From NCBI RefSeq assembly GCF_031143425.1, contig NC_090446.1, forward strand, positions 658,089,717 through 658,153,716: a stretch of 64,000 bases of DNA, given 5' to 3'. Position 1 is the first letter of the stretch. Each line of letters starts with the position of its first letter. Source of the DNA: Pleurodeles waltl (taxonomy: Eukaryota > Chordata > Amphibia > Caudata > Salamandridae). The notes below the pieces were generated by a model. That model saw nothing but the letters and a program-made list of their open reading frames with translations, ran no database searches and was not told the DNA's origin. Positions 33,364 through 46,044 of the stretch are shown in pieces. A program made the position numbers and the translations under genes.

Positions 33364-34520
33364 CATGGAAGTAGAGTTCGTCCTCAAACTCAGGTGGTTC
33401 ACCCAGAAGTTGGTCAGCTAACACACTTGGGTCTGACCAATCATCCTCTTCCTCCTACTGTTCTGTTTCAGGATCAGCGGAATTGTGTGGTATGAAGTGT
33501 TGGTTCATTTTGATGATGGTCAATCTCTTACCATTTCGAGGAGAAAGACTGGTCCTTCTCACTGTGACAACTGCACAAGCTGTACTGAACACATGCTCAG
33601 CCGACACACTGGCTACTAGACAAGCCAGATACTTTATTGCCAGCCTGCTGAGCTCTGGCCATTGGCACATCTTTGCATACCAATACACCAATGTGTTTTG
33701 ATACACATAGACCTCTTTTGGGCCATCCAGATACTCCTGGAACATCCTCTGAATGGTCATTGTTGCTGTCACTTGTTTGGCCTCTTTTGCCTTCTCCTCT
33801 GCACTGGACTTAAGACCCATCACCCTGAAAGCAAATCAACTCAGAGGTTGGGGCCTATTCTTCCATTTCTGTTGTTGCCAGTGTTCTTGTTGTTGCTGTT
33901 GGCTTCTTTGAGACAAGACTACCTTCTCTGGAAGAACTTTGTAGCGGGACTCTAAATTCCAACCGTTCTTCTTCCTGGTCTTTGGCTTACTCAGCAATCT
34001 TCCTCTTCAGACAAAGGAACGAAAGTGGCCAGAATTTTTTGTACTATACATCAAGTAGTGTGGTACAGATGTACTCTTTGGACAACATGATGTCTCTTTG
34101 CAGCCTTGTATTAACAGCCAAGTGAAGGATTAAGCTCAAAACCAAGGCATGCAATTCTGCATTTTTCTTCACACCTGCAAGTGTGACCCTTTCAAATACC
34201 TTTTTTAACTGGTCCTGCACCAAATACAACAATGGGATAGGTTGGCCCATTGTACTATCCTCCTTCCTGACATCCAGGGTGAAAACCTCAAAAGAAAGTA
34301 GGATTTATTTCAGGCATTTGGCTAGGCCCCATTTGTCCGCATCCATGGTCATGCTTGAAGGGAGAGCACAAGTGCTTTACCACTGTTTAGAAGAGTTTAA
34401 CTGCACAGAGGTCTACAATCAGCAAAACAAAAGGTTCAGCAAAGACGATAAATACAGGGTGACCATGCAGAAACGACAGATTTTCCTTAACAAGAGATCT
34501 CAACAAAAATGATGGCAGTC
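33364..34520 (-). pseudogene. hAT-superfamily transposase remnant (C-terminal half)
   Basis: On the minus strand the segment 33,823-33,455 holds the hAT dimerisation domain: YWYAKMCQWPELSRLAIKYL, then VSAEHVFSTA (family pattern S.ERxFS), then R..LSP..GKRL and a basic end. After a TAG at about 33,455 an acidic tail (EEEDDWSDPSVLADQL) continues in frame to about 33,364. Upstream, 34,250-34,044 (MGQPIPLLYLVQDQLKKVF) and a further shifted stretch up to about 34,520 match the middle of hAT transposases. Several frameshifts break it. The catalytic N-terminal half and TIRs are not seen. Confidence 0.75.
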
Positions 34521-34544
34521 AAATTGCTTTCACCTTTTCCTTTC

Positions 34545-34870
34545 TTTCTCTGGGGAGGTCCCAGGGCTCTACTTTACTTCCATATTTGTTTAACATATAC
34601 ATACATGCTTTTGCTCAATTTGTTCAGCAGCATAGTATTGATGCTCTTGTTATACTTACACTGATGATGCACAGCTAATTTTTATCTTACTGAATCGACC
34701 GGGCAACATCATATTGAAATGGACTGCTTCAGCAAGGTTACATTTTGAATGGATGTCAACTGGTTTAAAATCTTAAGAAGTCAGAAGATCTAAGATTGGA
34801 AATAATCCCACAGCATTGGCTCCCTCCATTTGGCCTTATGAATATGGACCTTTCTTTACTAGAGATAGTC
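34545..34870 (+). pseudogene. L2-like LINE reverse transcriptase fragment
   Basis: Conceptual reading gives the active-site motif YTDDAQLIFIL (34,657 onward; family YADDTQL), preceded by a shifted block equivalent to the GVPQGS…LFNIY motif (about 34,550-34,600). It is followed by the W-M-xx-N-x-(L/F)-K block near 34,740-34,770 and NPTALAPSIWP. Several frame changes occur. The fragment is cut on the right near the MITE at 34,973. Confidence 0.65.
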
Positions 34871-34972
34871 TACTGTACAAATCCTAGGTATCCAGTAGGA
34901 CTCCAAACTCAAAATGGAGTTTGAAATCTCTGACTTAGTGTCATCTTCTGCATTTGACTTGTACACACAAAG

Positions 34973-35515
34973 GGGGTCATTCCGAAGGACCGCCGGGGTC
35001 GGCGGGAGCACCGCCAACAGGCTGGCGGTGCTCCTGAGGGCATTCTGACTGCGGCGGTATGGCTGCGGTCAGAACCGGAAAACCGGCGGTGTCCCGCCGG
35101 TTTTCCGCTGCCCTGAGGAATCCCCCATGGCGGCGCAGCTTGCTGCGCCACCATGGGGGATTCCGACCCCCTCACCGCCATCCTGTTCCTGCTGGTTTCG
35201 ACCGCCAGGAACAGGATGGCGGTGAGGGGTGTCGTGGGGCCCCTGGGGGCCCCTGCAGTGCCCATGCCAATGGCCAATGGCATGGGCACTGCAGGCCCCC
35301 CCGTAAGAGGGCCCCACTTTGAATTTCAATGTCTGCTTAGCAGACACTAAAATTTGCGACGGGTGTTACTGCACCCGTCGCACACCTTCCACTCCGCCGG
35401 CTCCATTCAGAGCCGGCTTCCTCGTGGAAGGGTGTTTACCACTGGGCTGGACGGTCTTCTGGCGGTCCCAGCCAGGCCGGCGGCTACTGGCACCGGCCGG
35501 GGTCAGAATGACCCC
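34973..35515. mobile_element. Multi-hairpin MITE, GGGGTCATTC ends
   Basis: The left end GGGGTCATTCCGA and the right end (reverse complement GGGGTCATTCTGACC) pair. The inside is a chain of GC-rich hairpins, e.g. CCCCCATGGCGGCGCAG with its complement (about 35,125-35,160) and CCGCCATCCTGTTCC with its complement (about 35,177-35,222). It is homologous to 55,695-56,324 in the opposite orientation. No clean target duplication remains, perhaps because another MITE inserted at 35,520. Confidence 0.75.
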
Positions 35516-35519
35516 TTAA

Positions 35520-36849
35520 GTGCCTGATTTAGATGTTGGTGACAATGGTCCTATCGTCAACTTTTCCACTGAAAACCCGTCCGCCCACTGTAATTAGATG
35601 TTGGCGGTCCCATACCCGATAGCTTGCATTTGAACCGCTGTCTCCACCAAGAAACACCGCCATGTCAATGGCAGGAGAGGGAAAAGTGGATGCCGGGACA
35701 GGACACTAGCCACTATTCCTGCCATGCAGATTTGGATGTGCCATACTGCCAAGCAAAAATTGGCAGTCCAACCTCCACTTTTGAGTTGGTGGATTTGGGG
35801 AATAGAGTGAAAACTCACCTTTTTTCCCCATTACACCTCACTCTACGACTGGGCATGACTGGACAACACCTGCCATCACTGCTGCCACTATCCCATGGAG
35901 AAAACACAGCCCCACCTTGTCGCTGGACTCAAATGTAGGGAAGCTTCATTGCCAGGGTACTTTGGGTGGGCACTCAATGGGTGGTCAGGACCAATGCAGC
36001 CATTTACATGTCACAGTAATTTTGTTAAATCACTGTGACATGCATATATTGGGGACATGAGTGGGTCACTCATGTGTCGCACACATACACAACTATCATT
36101 GTGTCATCATTCGTTGCCAAATGAATTCTGGCACCACAATGACGGTGCACTCACACTTGACAGTGGTGTCCAAGTGTGCGCTTTACAAGGGCCCTGTACT
36201 GGTGGGTTTGTGCTATCTGTTGTGTATGTGAGTCAGTATGTGTGTGTGTGTATTGGCTATTTGAGGTGGAGGAAGCTGGAGTGTGGGTGTAGTTGTGTCA
36301 GTATGTGTGTCACTTGCATCTTAGATCGATGTTGTGTATGTTGTGGTGCTATATGACACAGTCAGGTGAGTGTTGGCGTGTGGCAGACACTGTCATGATG
36401 TTTGTAGTTGTGCCTTTCTGTGAGTGTGCTTGTGTAGCTGAGTGCGTAGTTATGCTAGATGTTGTGGTTGTGTCGTGTTTGAGTGTAATGTCAATGGTGG
36501 TGTTGTATCATGGGTGCATGTGAATGTGTGTTTTCGACATGTGCTGGTTGTGTTGTGTTGGAATTGTACAGGATGATGTGGGTATGTAGTGTGTTGTGTA
36601 GTGTGTAGTGCAGGAAGACGCATATGGCCAAGGTACAGTGTGTGTGTCACTTAGCTCCATTCCATAGCCCCTACCATTGTACCAAGTCCACTGGGTCCCA
36701 CCACCATCTCCCTTCGTCAGCAATCCATTGCCAGTCCTCCGCTAGCAGAGCTGTAACATCTAAATATGGCAGGCGGAAAACCGGCAGTCTTTTCGGATCC
36801 ACCGCCAATGCTGTCAGGCGGTAACAGCGCCAAGATCTAAATAACGCCC
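35520..36849. mobile_element. MITE, 1,330 bp, TAA duplication, GATTTAGAT-type ends
   Basis: Left end GTGCCTGATTTAGATGTTGG; the right end in reverse complement is GGGCGTTATTTAGATCTTGG. TAA flanks both sides (35,517-35,519 and 36,850-36,852). The interior includes a GT-rich tract (36,220-36,620) like that of Harbinger arms. No coding region is supported. Its ends resemble the small MITEs at 14,455 and 46,544. Confidence 0.75.
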
Positions 36850-36852
36850 TAA

Positions 36853-37906
36853 GACCTATTCTTCACCCTTTCCCCAAAGATGTCAGGCAGTTTGCTATAT
36901 CGGCCTTGATAGGCTTGAATATTGTTATTCTCTATAGGTTGGAATATTCAAGCATCAACTATAGAGACTTCAGATTATTGAGAACCAGACTGCTAGATCT
37001 GTTGCTCTAGACCCATGGTTCTCTCCAGCTAAACTAATAATTTAAAGTTGGCACTAGTTACCTCTCTTAGAGTTTTAGAAAGTTGACCAGGGAATGCATT
37101 CTGCCCGTCGCTTTCCATTGGACTTGTGGTTTATAACACATTTTCTTGCTTCCCATTTGTTGGCTGTGTTTGCTTTAGGCTGTTCTGGCTCAATTTGTCC
37201 AACCCGAGGAGAAAGCCATGTTCTCTGAATACTTCCACAAACTTTTTCTGTCAACAGGCCGTAAAATCTTGGTCTTATCTAATGAACGTTGCTGGGTATT
37301 CAAAGACCAATGTCAAATGCCCAGCTGTGTTTTTTTGGGAGCTTGGCTATTTTTTTTGCTGATTTCAAAGTGACAGTGTTTATAGGAAAAAAGAATGCAG
37401 CTACTTTCTCCATGGACACCGCTTGTGCCATTTTTTTAAACTTTATTTTGGTCATCAAGGATATCTCGGTATTTAACTGCACAAAACATTCACATGTATT
37501 TTTGCAAAATTTGTCTTCTAGCTGAGTCCATTTAATTTGTGAAACTGTCTTTTTAGGAACAAAGTACAAAAACACATTTCAGTCTCAGCAGCAGCCAAAC
37601 AGATGGTGATCCTGGGCAACTTACACTGTTTATTTTCCATTCACTGTCAAGCACAAGATAAGATCTTTTCACAGGAAATAGCCAGCCATGTTGTAACACG
37701 ATTTAACAATCCTTGGTTTTCACTTTGATGTGCAAAGCATTTGCTTTATTTCTGACATCTGTGGCAACTCGTTTTGGAGAGTTGGATAAGGCACGTTTTA
37801 TGAAAGCTTTTGTGTTTGTTTACTCACAAAATAATGATGTTTTCCATCTGCAACTGTGCCTTTTTCGGAACACATACATTACTTGGGTATAAACAATTCC
37901 CTCATG
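36853..37906. other. Unrecognised sequence
   Basis: Two overlapping 78-codon frames near 37,126-37,525 lack domains and look like chance. Confidence 0.45.
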
Positions 37907-38170
37907 TTACCTTGCAGGCACTAGGGCAATGACTTGGAGAGTGCAGCAGGTGCAGTGGCACAAGGGCCAAAAGCTCTAGGAAACCCATTGAGCACTGATT
38001 ATTGTTGGATGTTGCCACTGAGCAGGGACTCAAAAGCACACTTACCTTGCAGGCACTAGGACCATGATTTAGATGGTGCAGCAGGTTCAGTGGCACATTG
38101 GCCAAAGGACTAGGAAACTCACTGAACAGAGATTATGGCTATATTTTACTACTAAGCAAACAATCAGAAG
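37907..38170 (+). repeat. Diverged tandem duplication, about 136 bp
   Basis: TACCTTGCAGGCACTAGG occurs at 37,909 (start of first unit) and again at 38,043, and the following GGTGCAGCAGG, GTGGCACA, CTAGGAAAC and GATTAT blocks repeat in the same order. Two copies only. Confidence 0.65.
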
Positions 38171-38445
38171 TGCATTTTTTTTTTTAACCATTGCACCCAA
38201 AGTAATACATAGCCTAAAGCATCACTGTAATGAAAGCTGTAGCCTTTTTGACACGTCTGCCTACCTACAACTTAAGTTACATTCAGCACATTTATATGAC
38301 ACATTTTCACAGTTTTTGTGTGGGCCTAAAATAATTCTGAATCTGAACACAGTAACACTTTGGCAAGGACATTATCCATTCTTTAACATTAGCACTTTAG
38401 CTGTTGTAATAAATAATTTGTAACTTACCATATGGCACTCCATAC

Positions 38446-38560
38446 CAAGAATTGGCAAAGCCAATAGATCTCTCCTATACAAGATCTGTTGGCTTCGTCA
38501 ATGTTTTTTAGTCATGTGATGCAGGAGTGCTAGCTTCAGTGCAGCATAACTGAAAATAAG
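38446..38560. repeat. Hairpin repeat related to 8,141-8,406
   Basis: ATTGGCAAAGCCAATAGATC is followed within 45 bases by AGATCTGTTGGCTTCGTCAAT, nearly its reverse complement. Downstream, GCAGCATAACTGAAAATAAG resembles the inner arm of the 8.1-kb element, so this looks like an internally deleted copy. Confidence 0.5.
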
Positions 38561-41500
38561 AAAATTGAAATAAACTGGACAAGCTGGTGGTGTCATACAT
38601 ATTTTTAACAGTGTGTTCAGCCATTTGCAACATAGTTAAAATCATTGGAAAAGCCTATAAATCTCTCAAGCCACTGCTTGTTATGTATATATTTAACAAT
38701 AGTAAGCTTGCTGCTAACATTCAGTCTGCATTCAGAGACTCTAGAGGAATGCAACAGTATCAAAATGTCTTGGTGGTCCCTTAAAAAGTAAAAAGATCTC
38801 AAATGTGTTTTCTGGCATTGTTCCAGGTAAGACGATGTCCATTTGTAGAAGACTGCTCTCACAGTGCTACACATATTGCAGTGTATGAACTGACAAGCTT
38901 TTCCTCTGGTCTGCTTCAAGAACCCTAAGAGTTATGGTTCTCTCATAGGGGATTTTACGCTCTGCCATTTCACTGTTCCTGTGAATGTCAGGATGATTCT
39001 CACCATTTGACTCTCCCTTCTAGCTGGTTACCTACAAAATGCTCAAGTCACAATTGCATAAAACACCAGGGGCCTGATTCACAAAGAAAATTATTCATTT
39101 CCACTTGGATATTTACATTTATGTGTAAGTGCACATTACAGACTTTCTGGAGTTCACAAATATTTCTAGAAGTACAAATGGAATGTTGCACTAGGTGAAA
39201 GTTTCCTTTCATGTTCCTGGGGAGGTCGTGTGACAGCCCTAGCCGGATCATACTGCTTTGTTCCCCAAATTGAAGAACTCCTCACAGGGAGAATTGGTTC
39301 TCCAGTACAGATTTTTTAAACATTGTTTTTCTCATTCTTGAAAATTATTATTTTGCTTTGATGGAGTCCATTCGACCAGACCCCAGAAAATATTGGGGGG
39401 GTCTTATTCCATTTCTATTTTGAAAGTATAGTTTTGTCAGCCTTTGGCTGGAGTAAATTTGTTTTCAGGATGGAAAGGGAAAAGAGTGGCGTTTGTGAAT
39501 AACGACAAACACCAGGTTGATGGGTATTTAGAAATTTCCAGGTTCAACCAAGAACAGAAATGCACACATATCGCTTCTTGAGTGGAATGTACGAGGGCTG
39601 AGACTTTCTCATTTATGGAAGAGATCTCAGCAACTTTGAATAGTCAGTAATCCCTTTGTGAATTATTGGGAGACGTAGGTAGGATAATTTCAGTTGTAAA
39701 CAAATGTTTACAACCTAAATTAATTATGTGAATTTGTCCTATTACTTTTTAATGTCTGTGCTTATAGTGGGGGGAGATTTGCTTTTATTCTTATTGACAA
39801 TAGGGCTCTTGAGTGAATGTAACATAAAAATAAATGCTGAAGTCTGTCATCAACTTATGTTCAATAGTTTAAGCATTTTGAATATGCAGACAGTGCTTGA
39901 TGTTATTTTAGAGAATGAAGTTGACAACTGTTCTTGAATCACTTTTCCAAGGAGTACTACGGAAAGCCTAATTTACTACTGGTGGCATGTAACAAGATAG
40001 CTGCCCATCCAGTGACTTATTGCACTACGGGTCAGGACCTTTGTGGCAATATGGTAAAAGTGAGGTGAAGGATGTGCATAAACTTTAGTTTGGTTCACCT
40101 AGGGAATTTTACTATTCCCAGATCAATTCATCCTTTAAAATTTGCTACAGCCTCACTGAAGGCAAAGAGCTCAGTACAACTGAGAAGAAAGAGCAAAACT
40201 AGCTCAGAAAAAAATTCACATTTCTTGGTGAAGGACAGTGGATAGGAGCCTTCGCACTTGCTATGAAACTTTGAACTAGCAGCTGCTCAGTGGGACAAGG
40301 AAATTAGCCTTTTGGTAAGACCATAATGAGAAATGGGAGGCTTGTCATGGTTAAGCATGACTGCCTGCTTTATAAACATCTTTCAAAAGGTTGGTAAAGT
40401 ATGGAAGAATCTGTGGACATAGACCTAATGGTCCACCTGGAAAAAAGGTCACTGAATGTTGGGAGTTCCTGAGTGTGACTTTCAATACTAACACACAGTT
40501 GCAAAAAAGAGGTATCCAGCCTCCTGTAGGTAGCTTCCCATCTTACTCTGCCAAATATGTGCAACATCCAAAAGGTTTCAAAGTCTGTAAGTAAAACTTT
40601 TGACTGGGCCAAATTGCAAACTCTCGCAAAGCCACTCTTTATCACTAGTCAGCCACAAAAGTGGTCCTAGTTCTGTTCTTCCATAAGACTTGGCCAACAC
40701 TGCGTATCTGACCTCTCTTTGCTTCTGATAGCCTTGAAAGGTATGAAGGTCCCAAATAACTGCATTCTATTAACTTACATTTGATTTTGTTCTTTATGGT
40801 TCCTAAGGGATTGTTGTTTGAAAATTAACTCCTGGTTCAATTGTGTAACTTTTTTCAGTTATTCGCATTATTTATAATGAAATACAGTTCATACACAATA
40901 AAGCTGTAACAATGTTCTAATGTGTATAAAAATACATTTACAATCCTAATACTCAGTTATAACATGCATAATAAACCAGCAACATCCAATACATGCCAGA
41001 ATTATTCATATACTACTAATAAAAAATGTATGAGATTAACAGTTGACATGCTAATATTTTGATAAAGCCTAAATTGACAAATGTAACATTACCTATACAA
41101 TAATAGATCGTAACAGTAGGTTCTGTAAAATAGCCATTCAACAATTTAACACATGATGATGAAAACAGTACAGTAACAAGTAAAAAAAGAGATGAGAGCA
41201 GATGGAAGAGTCCAGAGAGAGTGAGAGGAAAATAGGCAATGTGCATTACATGCCCTCTACGCCTACTGCGGTCAAAACGCCCCTGAATGCAAATCTTTAC
41301 TCATTCAATTATCTCCATTACAAGGCTACATAGTGCATTCCTCCTGATCTAGAGGCACACAAACCCAGCAATCACTGAGCTCTTCCTGGGACTTTATTGC
41401 AGAGACTACCTTAAAGCATCTTAACCTGTGCATTTTTCGAGACTCAATGCATTATTTGAAAAGCTTGACTAATATTCAGTAAAATGCCTCCTCTGTAACC

Positions 41501-42760
41501 TAGAATTAATTACCTTTCTGTGGCTTTTCTCACGGTTCACTCATGTAGCTAGGTGTATACTTGATGCAATATTTGACTCTCCTAGGGCAGCATTCGCCTT
41601 TCCTAACAACATCATGGTGTCTGAGAACAATTCTGTCATCTCTTTTGACCTTGATTATATGTAATCTCTCCTTTGTGTTAAAGCCAACAATTAATAGCCC
41701 CACAAACCACCCAATAAGTGTCAGACCGTGAGGAAATTGTGGATCTGCCCCCCCCCCCCGTTCTTTATTCTTGCCAAATCACCTCCTCAACAATATCTGG
41801 TAAACATATTTATCATGGACCGACAAATGTCTCTGAATAAAACACTCAAAATCACATTAGCCACTACATTATTTTGGAACTCTGGCTAGCTAGATGACAT
41901 CTGAAATTAAAGTACAGTAGACCCGGGAAAGACTTTTGAAAGAAATGTCACAGAAGTAATGATTAACTGTCATTGTAATGCCATTCCCGGATCTATCCGT
42001 TACTGTTAAAAAAGCAAAATGATTCTACTAGTTGTACATTTTCTCAGAAGCCTCTTGCTCTTTGAGGGAACTTCATGAAAGTATTAATTCATTCCTGACC
42101 CTTAAGTGCCTAGAGTCAGGGGTGACTCGCGCCCAGGAACTGAAGGAATCTCTTACTGCCCACGTCTTTACTAAAGTGGATCGCTTCGAAACGTACTCAA
42201 AGAAAAAGGGGAAAACATGAACTCCCTGATCCTCACCTCGTCTAACTAACAAGCATATTAAGGTCTTAAGCTACCTCTTAGCCCTAGAAGACTTTACCAA
42301 CACCATGAAACCTTGTGGTTCATCTGGGGCAAGAAGACAACGGCAGCCCAATGTTCATGAAGCCAATAGATTACAGCATAGTAGAGGGGTTTGCAGAAGC
42401 CTACAGGATTCCTTCATGACCCTACGACTCTGTATTTACATCTCTGGCTCAATAGAGTCATTTCCTCAAGTTAGGCTTAGAAACCTAAACGTTTGCCAAG
42501 TGAAGAGAAAGGAAATTATGAGTTAAAATTCTAATTTCCAAGGAAAATGTATGTTACCTGTGTTTTCAGTGGATTAGTGTCACATAAAATTAGAAGTAAA
42601 ACTATAATATTTAACTGCCTCATTAAGAGTAAGCCCTGTCACATCATAAAAATCCAACACCCAGGTGTTCAGAATTTATGGTTTGCAATAGTTTTAGCAT
42701 GTTATGAGCGTAGCCCACCAAAATGCTGCATTTCCTGTTAAATTCCGGCTTGATTGACTT
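38561..42760. other. Unrecognised AT-rich sequence
   Basis: No gene, terminal repeat or known family is recognised. A C-homopolymer lies at about 41,749-41,759. Short frames near 42,032-42,526 have no recognisable domain. Confidence 0.45.
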
Positions 42761-42959
42761 TCTGAAATTTAATGAAGGTTGAAATCTTTAATACACGGCC
42801 AATTTCCAGGTGCCGTAAATGACCCACTTGTAATACACCTAAAGTCGTCAAAGGCCAGGAAGTGATTTAGGTAAACATATTGGTATGAAACATCAACCGT
42901 TAAGGTGGCAGAGACGAAAATCATAAATAGCTTTTTCCGAGCTATTCATAATGTGCAAA

Positions 42960-43470
42960 GCTGGAGACCGTGTAAAATCTGTTCATCAAAAGAGGTTGAA
43001 AAAAATAATCAGACTGAATCGGCCTGCCGTTAAATTAGTAGTTTCTGTAATTCAAATTTGTCCCTATTGAGTGAAAATAGGGTTTTTTTCGTTTTTTTCC
43101 CATGTCTGAGGGTGTTATCAGGGCAGCAGATGCCATTTGGGTGAGGAGGAGGCATGCAGTTGCAAGCATGGAGCTGCCAATAGATGAATAAATTAGACAG
43201 TGGAAAATTCAAAGAACCCACAATCCGATTTCTTCTTAACAAAAATAATTCTTCACATAAAGATAGAATTAACATGTTTATTTTATGGCTCGCCTGCCCA
43301 TCTGGTGTCTATGGAAAACTAAAACTGATACAGCTGAACACGGCACATTTTGACAACGATGGTAGCGCTTACCCCTCCTTTCTCCAAGATAAACGTATTT
43401 AGCCATAATAAACCCCTACATTTTAAATGTGTTCGTGGTGCATTTATTACACAACCACATAAAACAGAAG
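42960..43470 (+). repeat. Old dispersed repeat, copy 2 (uninterrupted)
   Basis: The segment matches 5,683-6,060 (shared AAAGAACCCACAATCC and GCCTGCCCATCTGGTGTCTA) and probably the stretch before 4,754. At the place where the MITE sits in copy 1, this copy has a simple TTAAATT context. Class unknown. Confidence 0.5.
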
Positions 43471-43655
43471 ACATATTCAGAAAAAGCACGTTAGTTTGTC
43501 TTTTCACAGTATTTTCAACAGTTTAATAGGGGAACCGGTTGTAAGGTTATTCTAGTGTGCAACAGCATTTTAAAGTTTTTATTATATATTGCAACAGGGA
43601 AGTCAGGTTTGAAGTTGAGACTTAGGCTGTTTCCAAAAGATTTTGGTATGACTGA

Positions 43656-44261
43656 GGTCCTCATTATGACCCTGGCGGTCACCAGGCCGCCAGGTTCATG
43701 GTCGTGGTCAGATCACCGCCAAAGGGGCGGTCTGAGCGAGACATTACCACTGTGGTGAAATCGCCACAGTTGGACCGCTGGCACCGCAACTTTCTGGACG
43801 CCAGAAGGTCTGGCGGTGCCGGCAGTCCCAATGCGCCATTGCAGCTCTGCAAGCAGCGCTGCCTTGGGGATTACGACCCCTCTCTCCGTCTGCGTTTACA
43901 AGGCGGTTTCACTGCCATGTAAATGCTGGCGGAGATGGGGTGCTGGGGTTCAGGGGAGGCACCAGGGAGGCCCCTGCATTTCCCATACACTTGGCCCCAT
44001 CTGCTTTGCAGACAGTGATTTGCACGATAGGTGCTGGTGCACCCAACGGACAACAGCATTGCCGCTCCGTCTCCTATGAGCCAGTGTCAGTGTTGTTGTG
44101 CGTTTCCCTCTAGGCCAGCAGGCGGAAACCGTGTTTCCACCCACTGGCCCAGTGGGAAACACATAATAGGGCCAGCAGGAAGGAGACCGCACTGGCGGTC
44201 TCCCGACCTGCGGGAGTTTGGGGGACAGTCTTTTCTGCCAGTGAAACTTATAATGAGGGCC
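43656..44261. mobile_element. Harbinger-related MITE, 606 bp, TGA duplication
   Basis: The left end GGTCCTCATTATGACCCTGG resembles the Harbinger TIR; the right end in reverse complement is GGCCCTCATTATAA. TGA flanks both sides (43,653-43,655 and 44,262-44,264). The interior has GC-rich inverted stretches and no gene. Confidence 0.8.
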
Positions 44262-44439
44262 TGAATCTTGTATTCATTCTGACTTAAAAATCGACTTATA
44301 AAAATAAGCATTAAATCTGCACCCAAAGATTTACATCTATGTCTGAGCGCAGATTTACTACTTTTTGCAATTCATAAATGTTCCCGGATGCAAAAAAGAA
44401 AAGACTGCAATGAGTCGAGAGTAAATGCCAGGGGATGGG

Positions 44440-44861
44440 ATTAATTCAAGCAGTCTGTCCATCATCTTTTGTATACCTTAGTGAGATGAGTATGCCCAAA
44501 TATGTTCTGTGTGGCTTAGCAGTTTTGGCTGAATTATTCCTCTTGGAGGAGGACCAAGACTGATTTGCATATTGTGGATGTTTTTTTCTGAAGTGGCCTG
44601 GTGGACAAAACAACAAAAGACTGGCATGTGACTAAAGTATTTAGTGGCTGAGATTAATTCAGCATTCCACCCATCACTCCTTTGTGTTCCTCAGTGAAGC
44701 GCCCTAATTGTGATGAAATTCAAAGCCGGCGTTTTTGTCGGGTTCCTATTGGACCAGGGCCAATGCTGAATGGCACATGGCTGGTTCCTTTTTGAGATGG
44801 CGGGGAAGGCAAAATAATATGGACTTGTATGCTGCCCCTAGGTTTTACCAGTAACGTAGAT
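44440..44861 (+). repeat. Old tandem repeat, about 205-215-bp unit
   Basis: The phrase GATTAATTCA(A)G followed by a pyrimidine-rich CATC stretch occurs at 44,449, 44,653 and, after the hAT element, at 46,048. Subtracting the hAT length gives equal spacing. A related piece (CAAGACTGATTTG) is at about 63,125. Confidence 0.45.
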
Positions 44862-46044
44862 CATTGGCTGCCAACCTTTTGACTCCTGAAGACCCCAACT
44901 GAATCTCTGCTGGATACCGAGACCCTCAAGCAATTCGTACAAATTAAGTTTCAAACATTAAAACAGTAATTTGCAAAAAATACACAAACAAGTACATATC
45001 GAACAAATACTCAAATTACTGAAGATATAATTATTTTATATTGAGGAAATATCTAAAAATCGCAACATTTTAATGGGAAGGTTGACACTGCATCTCAGCA
45101 ACTAACTTTTCAATGTTTTTTTTGGAGGGGGAAAGCTGAATCCTCAGATCGGATTCTGCATTTCCCAAGTGATTTCTGTTTTTATTTTTTAGGTACCTAA
45201 AGGCTGAGAAAGCATTTTCACATAAATATGTAGTGGGGAAAGGAAGCAAAACCATAAGGGCCTCTCATCTCTCCACAGCCTCTCTGTCACATGTAATTAT
45301 AGCACCTATCATACCACCGTAAGGTGTCAGAGCACTTTACAGGGGACTACAAGGTGTAGGATTCAAAAGTCATCAACACTAGTAGGCATTTTTCAAGAGT
45401 GCTTGGTCTGGAGAAGCACAAGCTCATGTTTCAGAACACAAAACAGTGGTTAGCATTGACTTTAATAATACAGATGTATCTCTATGCAAGCAAACTTTTT
45501 CTATCAGCATAAGGAAAATGAAAGACTGGGGAAAAAGCATAACTTTCTAATTTATGCCATGCAGCTTGCATGCAGCTCTTTGATGACAGTTCATAGCTCA
45601 CTGTGCTGAATTACAATTGGAACTTATGCATTGCACAGTAACAAAATAATCTCTGTGATAAAAGCAATAACTCACTGTGCTATGCACAAAAAATACTATT
45701 CTTCGCATGGTACAGTCTTTGGAGCAGGCATATTAAACCTCTGCACCACCTTAGATGAGTCAAAACTACCACTAGGCAAAACTCCCATCTCCCTGTAGTA
45801 AGTAACACTATTCACCAGAGTTGACGCTTTTATTTTTGTAAGAAATCTGCTGGATGTACAAGAAACTTTGCAGTGCTTTTAAAACCGCTGCACAAAGCTA
45901 GTAATAAATATAAAAGCATGCATGTTTCTGTCTAGAGGACCCAGCTGGAGAAGTGCCTTCCTGCCAGCCCAGGCCTGCGGACCCCCCTGGGAATGTGTCA
46001 CTGAAACCTGGGGGTCAGCGGACCACAGGTTAGGAACCTTAATG
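44862..46044. mobile_element. hAT element remnant, about 1.18 kb
   Basis: The left end CATTGGCTGCCAACCTTTTG and right end (…CCACAGGTTAGGAACCTTAATG, cut here to its core GGTTAGGAACC) are diverged forms of the CAGTGGTTCCCAACC-type hAT terminus. A hAT C-terminal coding scrap lies inside on minus. The 8-bp duplication is at best diverged (GTAGATCA against GTGGATTA). At about 45,290-45,345 a piece (AGCACCTATCAT…GTCAGAGCACTTTAC) resembles a common salamander short repeat. Confidence 0.65.
45068..45255 (-). pseudogene. hAT transposase C-terminal fragment (ZBED5/FAM200-like type)
   Basis: The frame contains FPTTYLCENAFSAF, then KNKNRNHL, SDLRIQLSP and QCQPSH. This is the signature of the C-terminal end of hAT-Charlie/ZBED5-like proteins (TTYLCE.GFS … KNRL … DLR.ALS … Q.SH). 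Only about 60 codons remain and no upstream transposase part is seen, so it is a deletion derivative. A different hAT lineage from the fragment at 33.4-34.5 kb. Confidence 0.75.

Noticed and set aside
34909..35350. Frames of 65-126 codons on both strands
   Set aside because: Same reason: GC-rich MITE interior, mirrored on both strands because of the hairpins.
39070..39240. MITE starting GGGGCCTGATTCACAAAG
   Set aside because: It resembles a MITE end, but no matching opposite end or target duplication could be found.
41016..41246. Hydrophobic 76-codon minus frame
   Set aside because: AT-rich sequence; no supporting motif.
41749..41759. C-homopolymer as regulatory site
   Set aside because: An isolated run of about eleven C with no associated feature; may vary by sequencing error.
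42032..42526. Two frames of 62 and 73 codons as exons of a host gene
   Set aside because: No splice-phase consistency, no recognised domain, and surrounding sequence shows no other exon.
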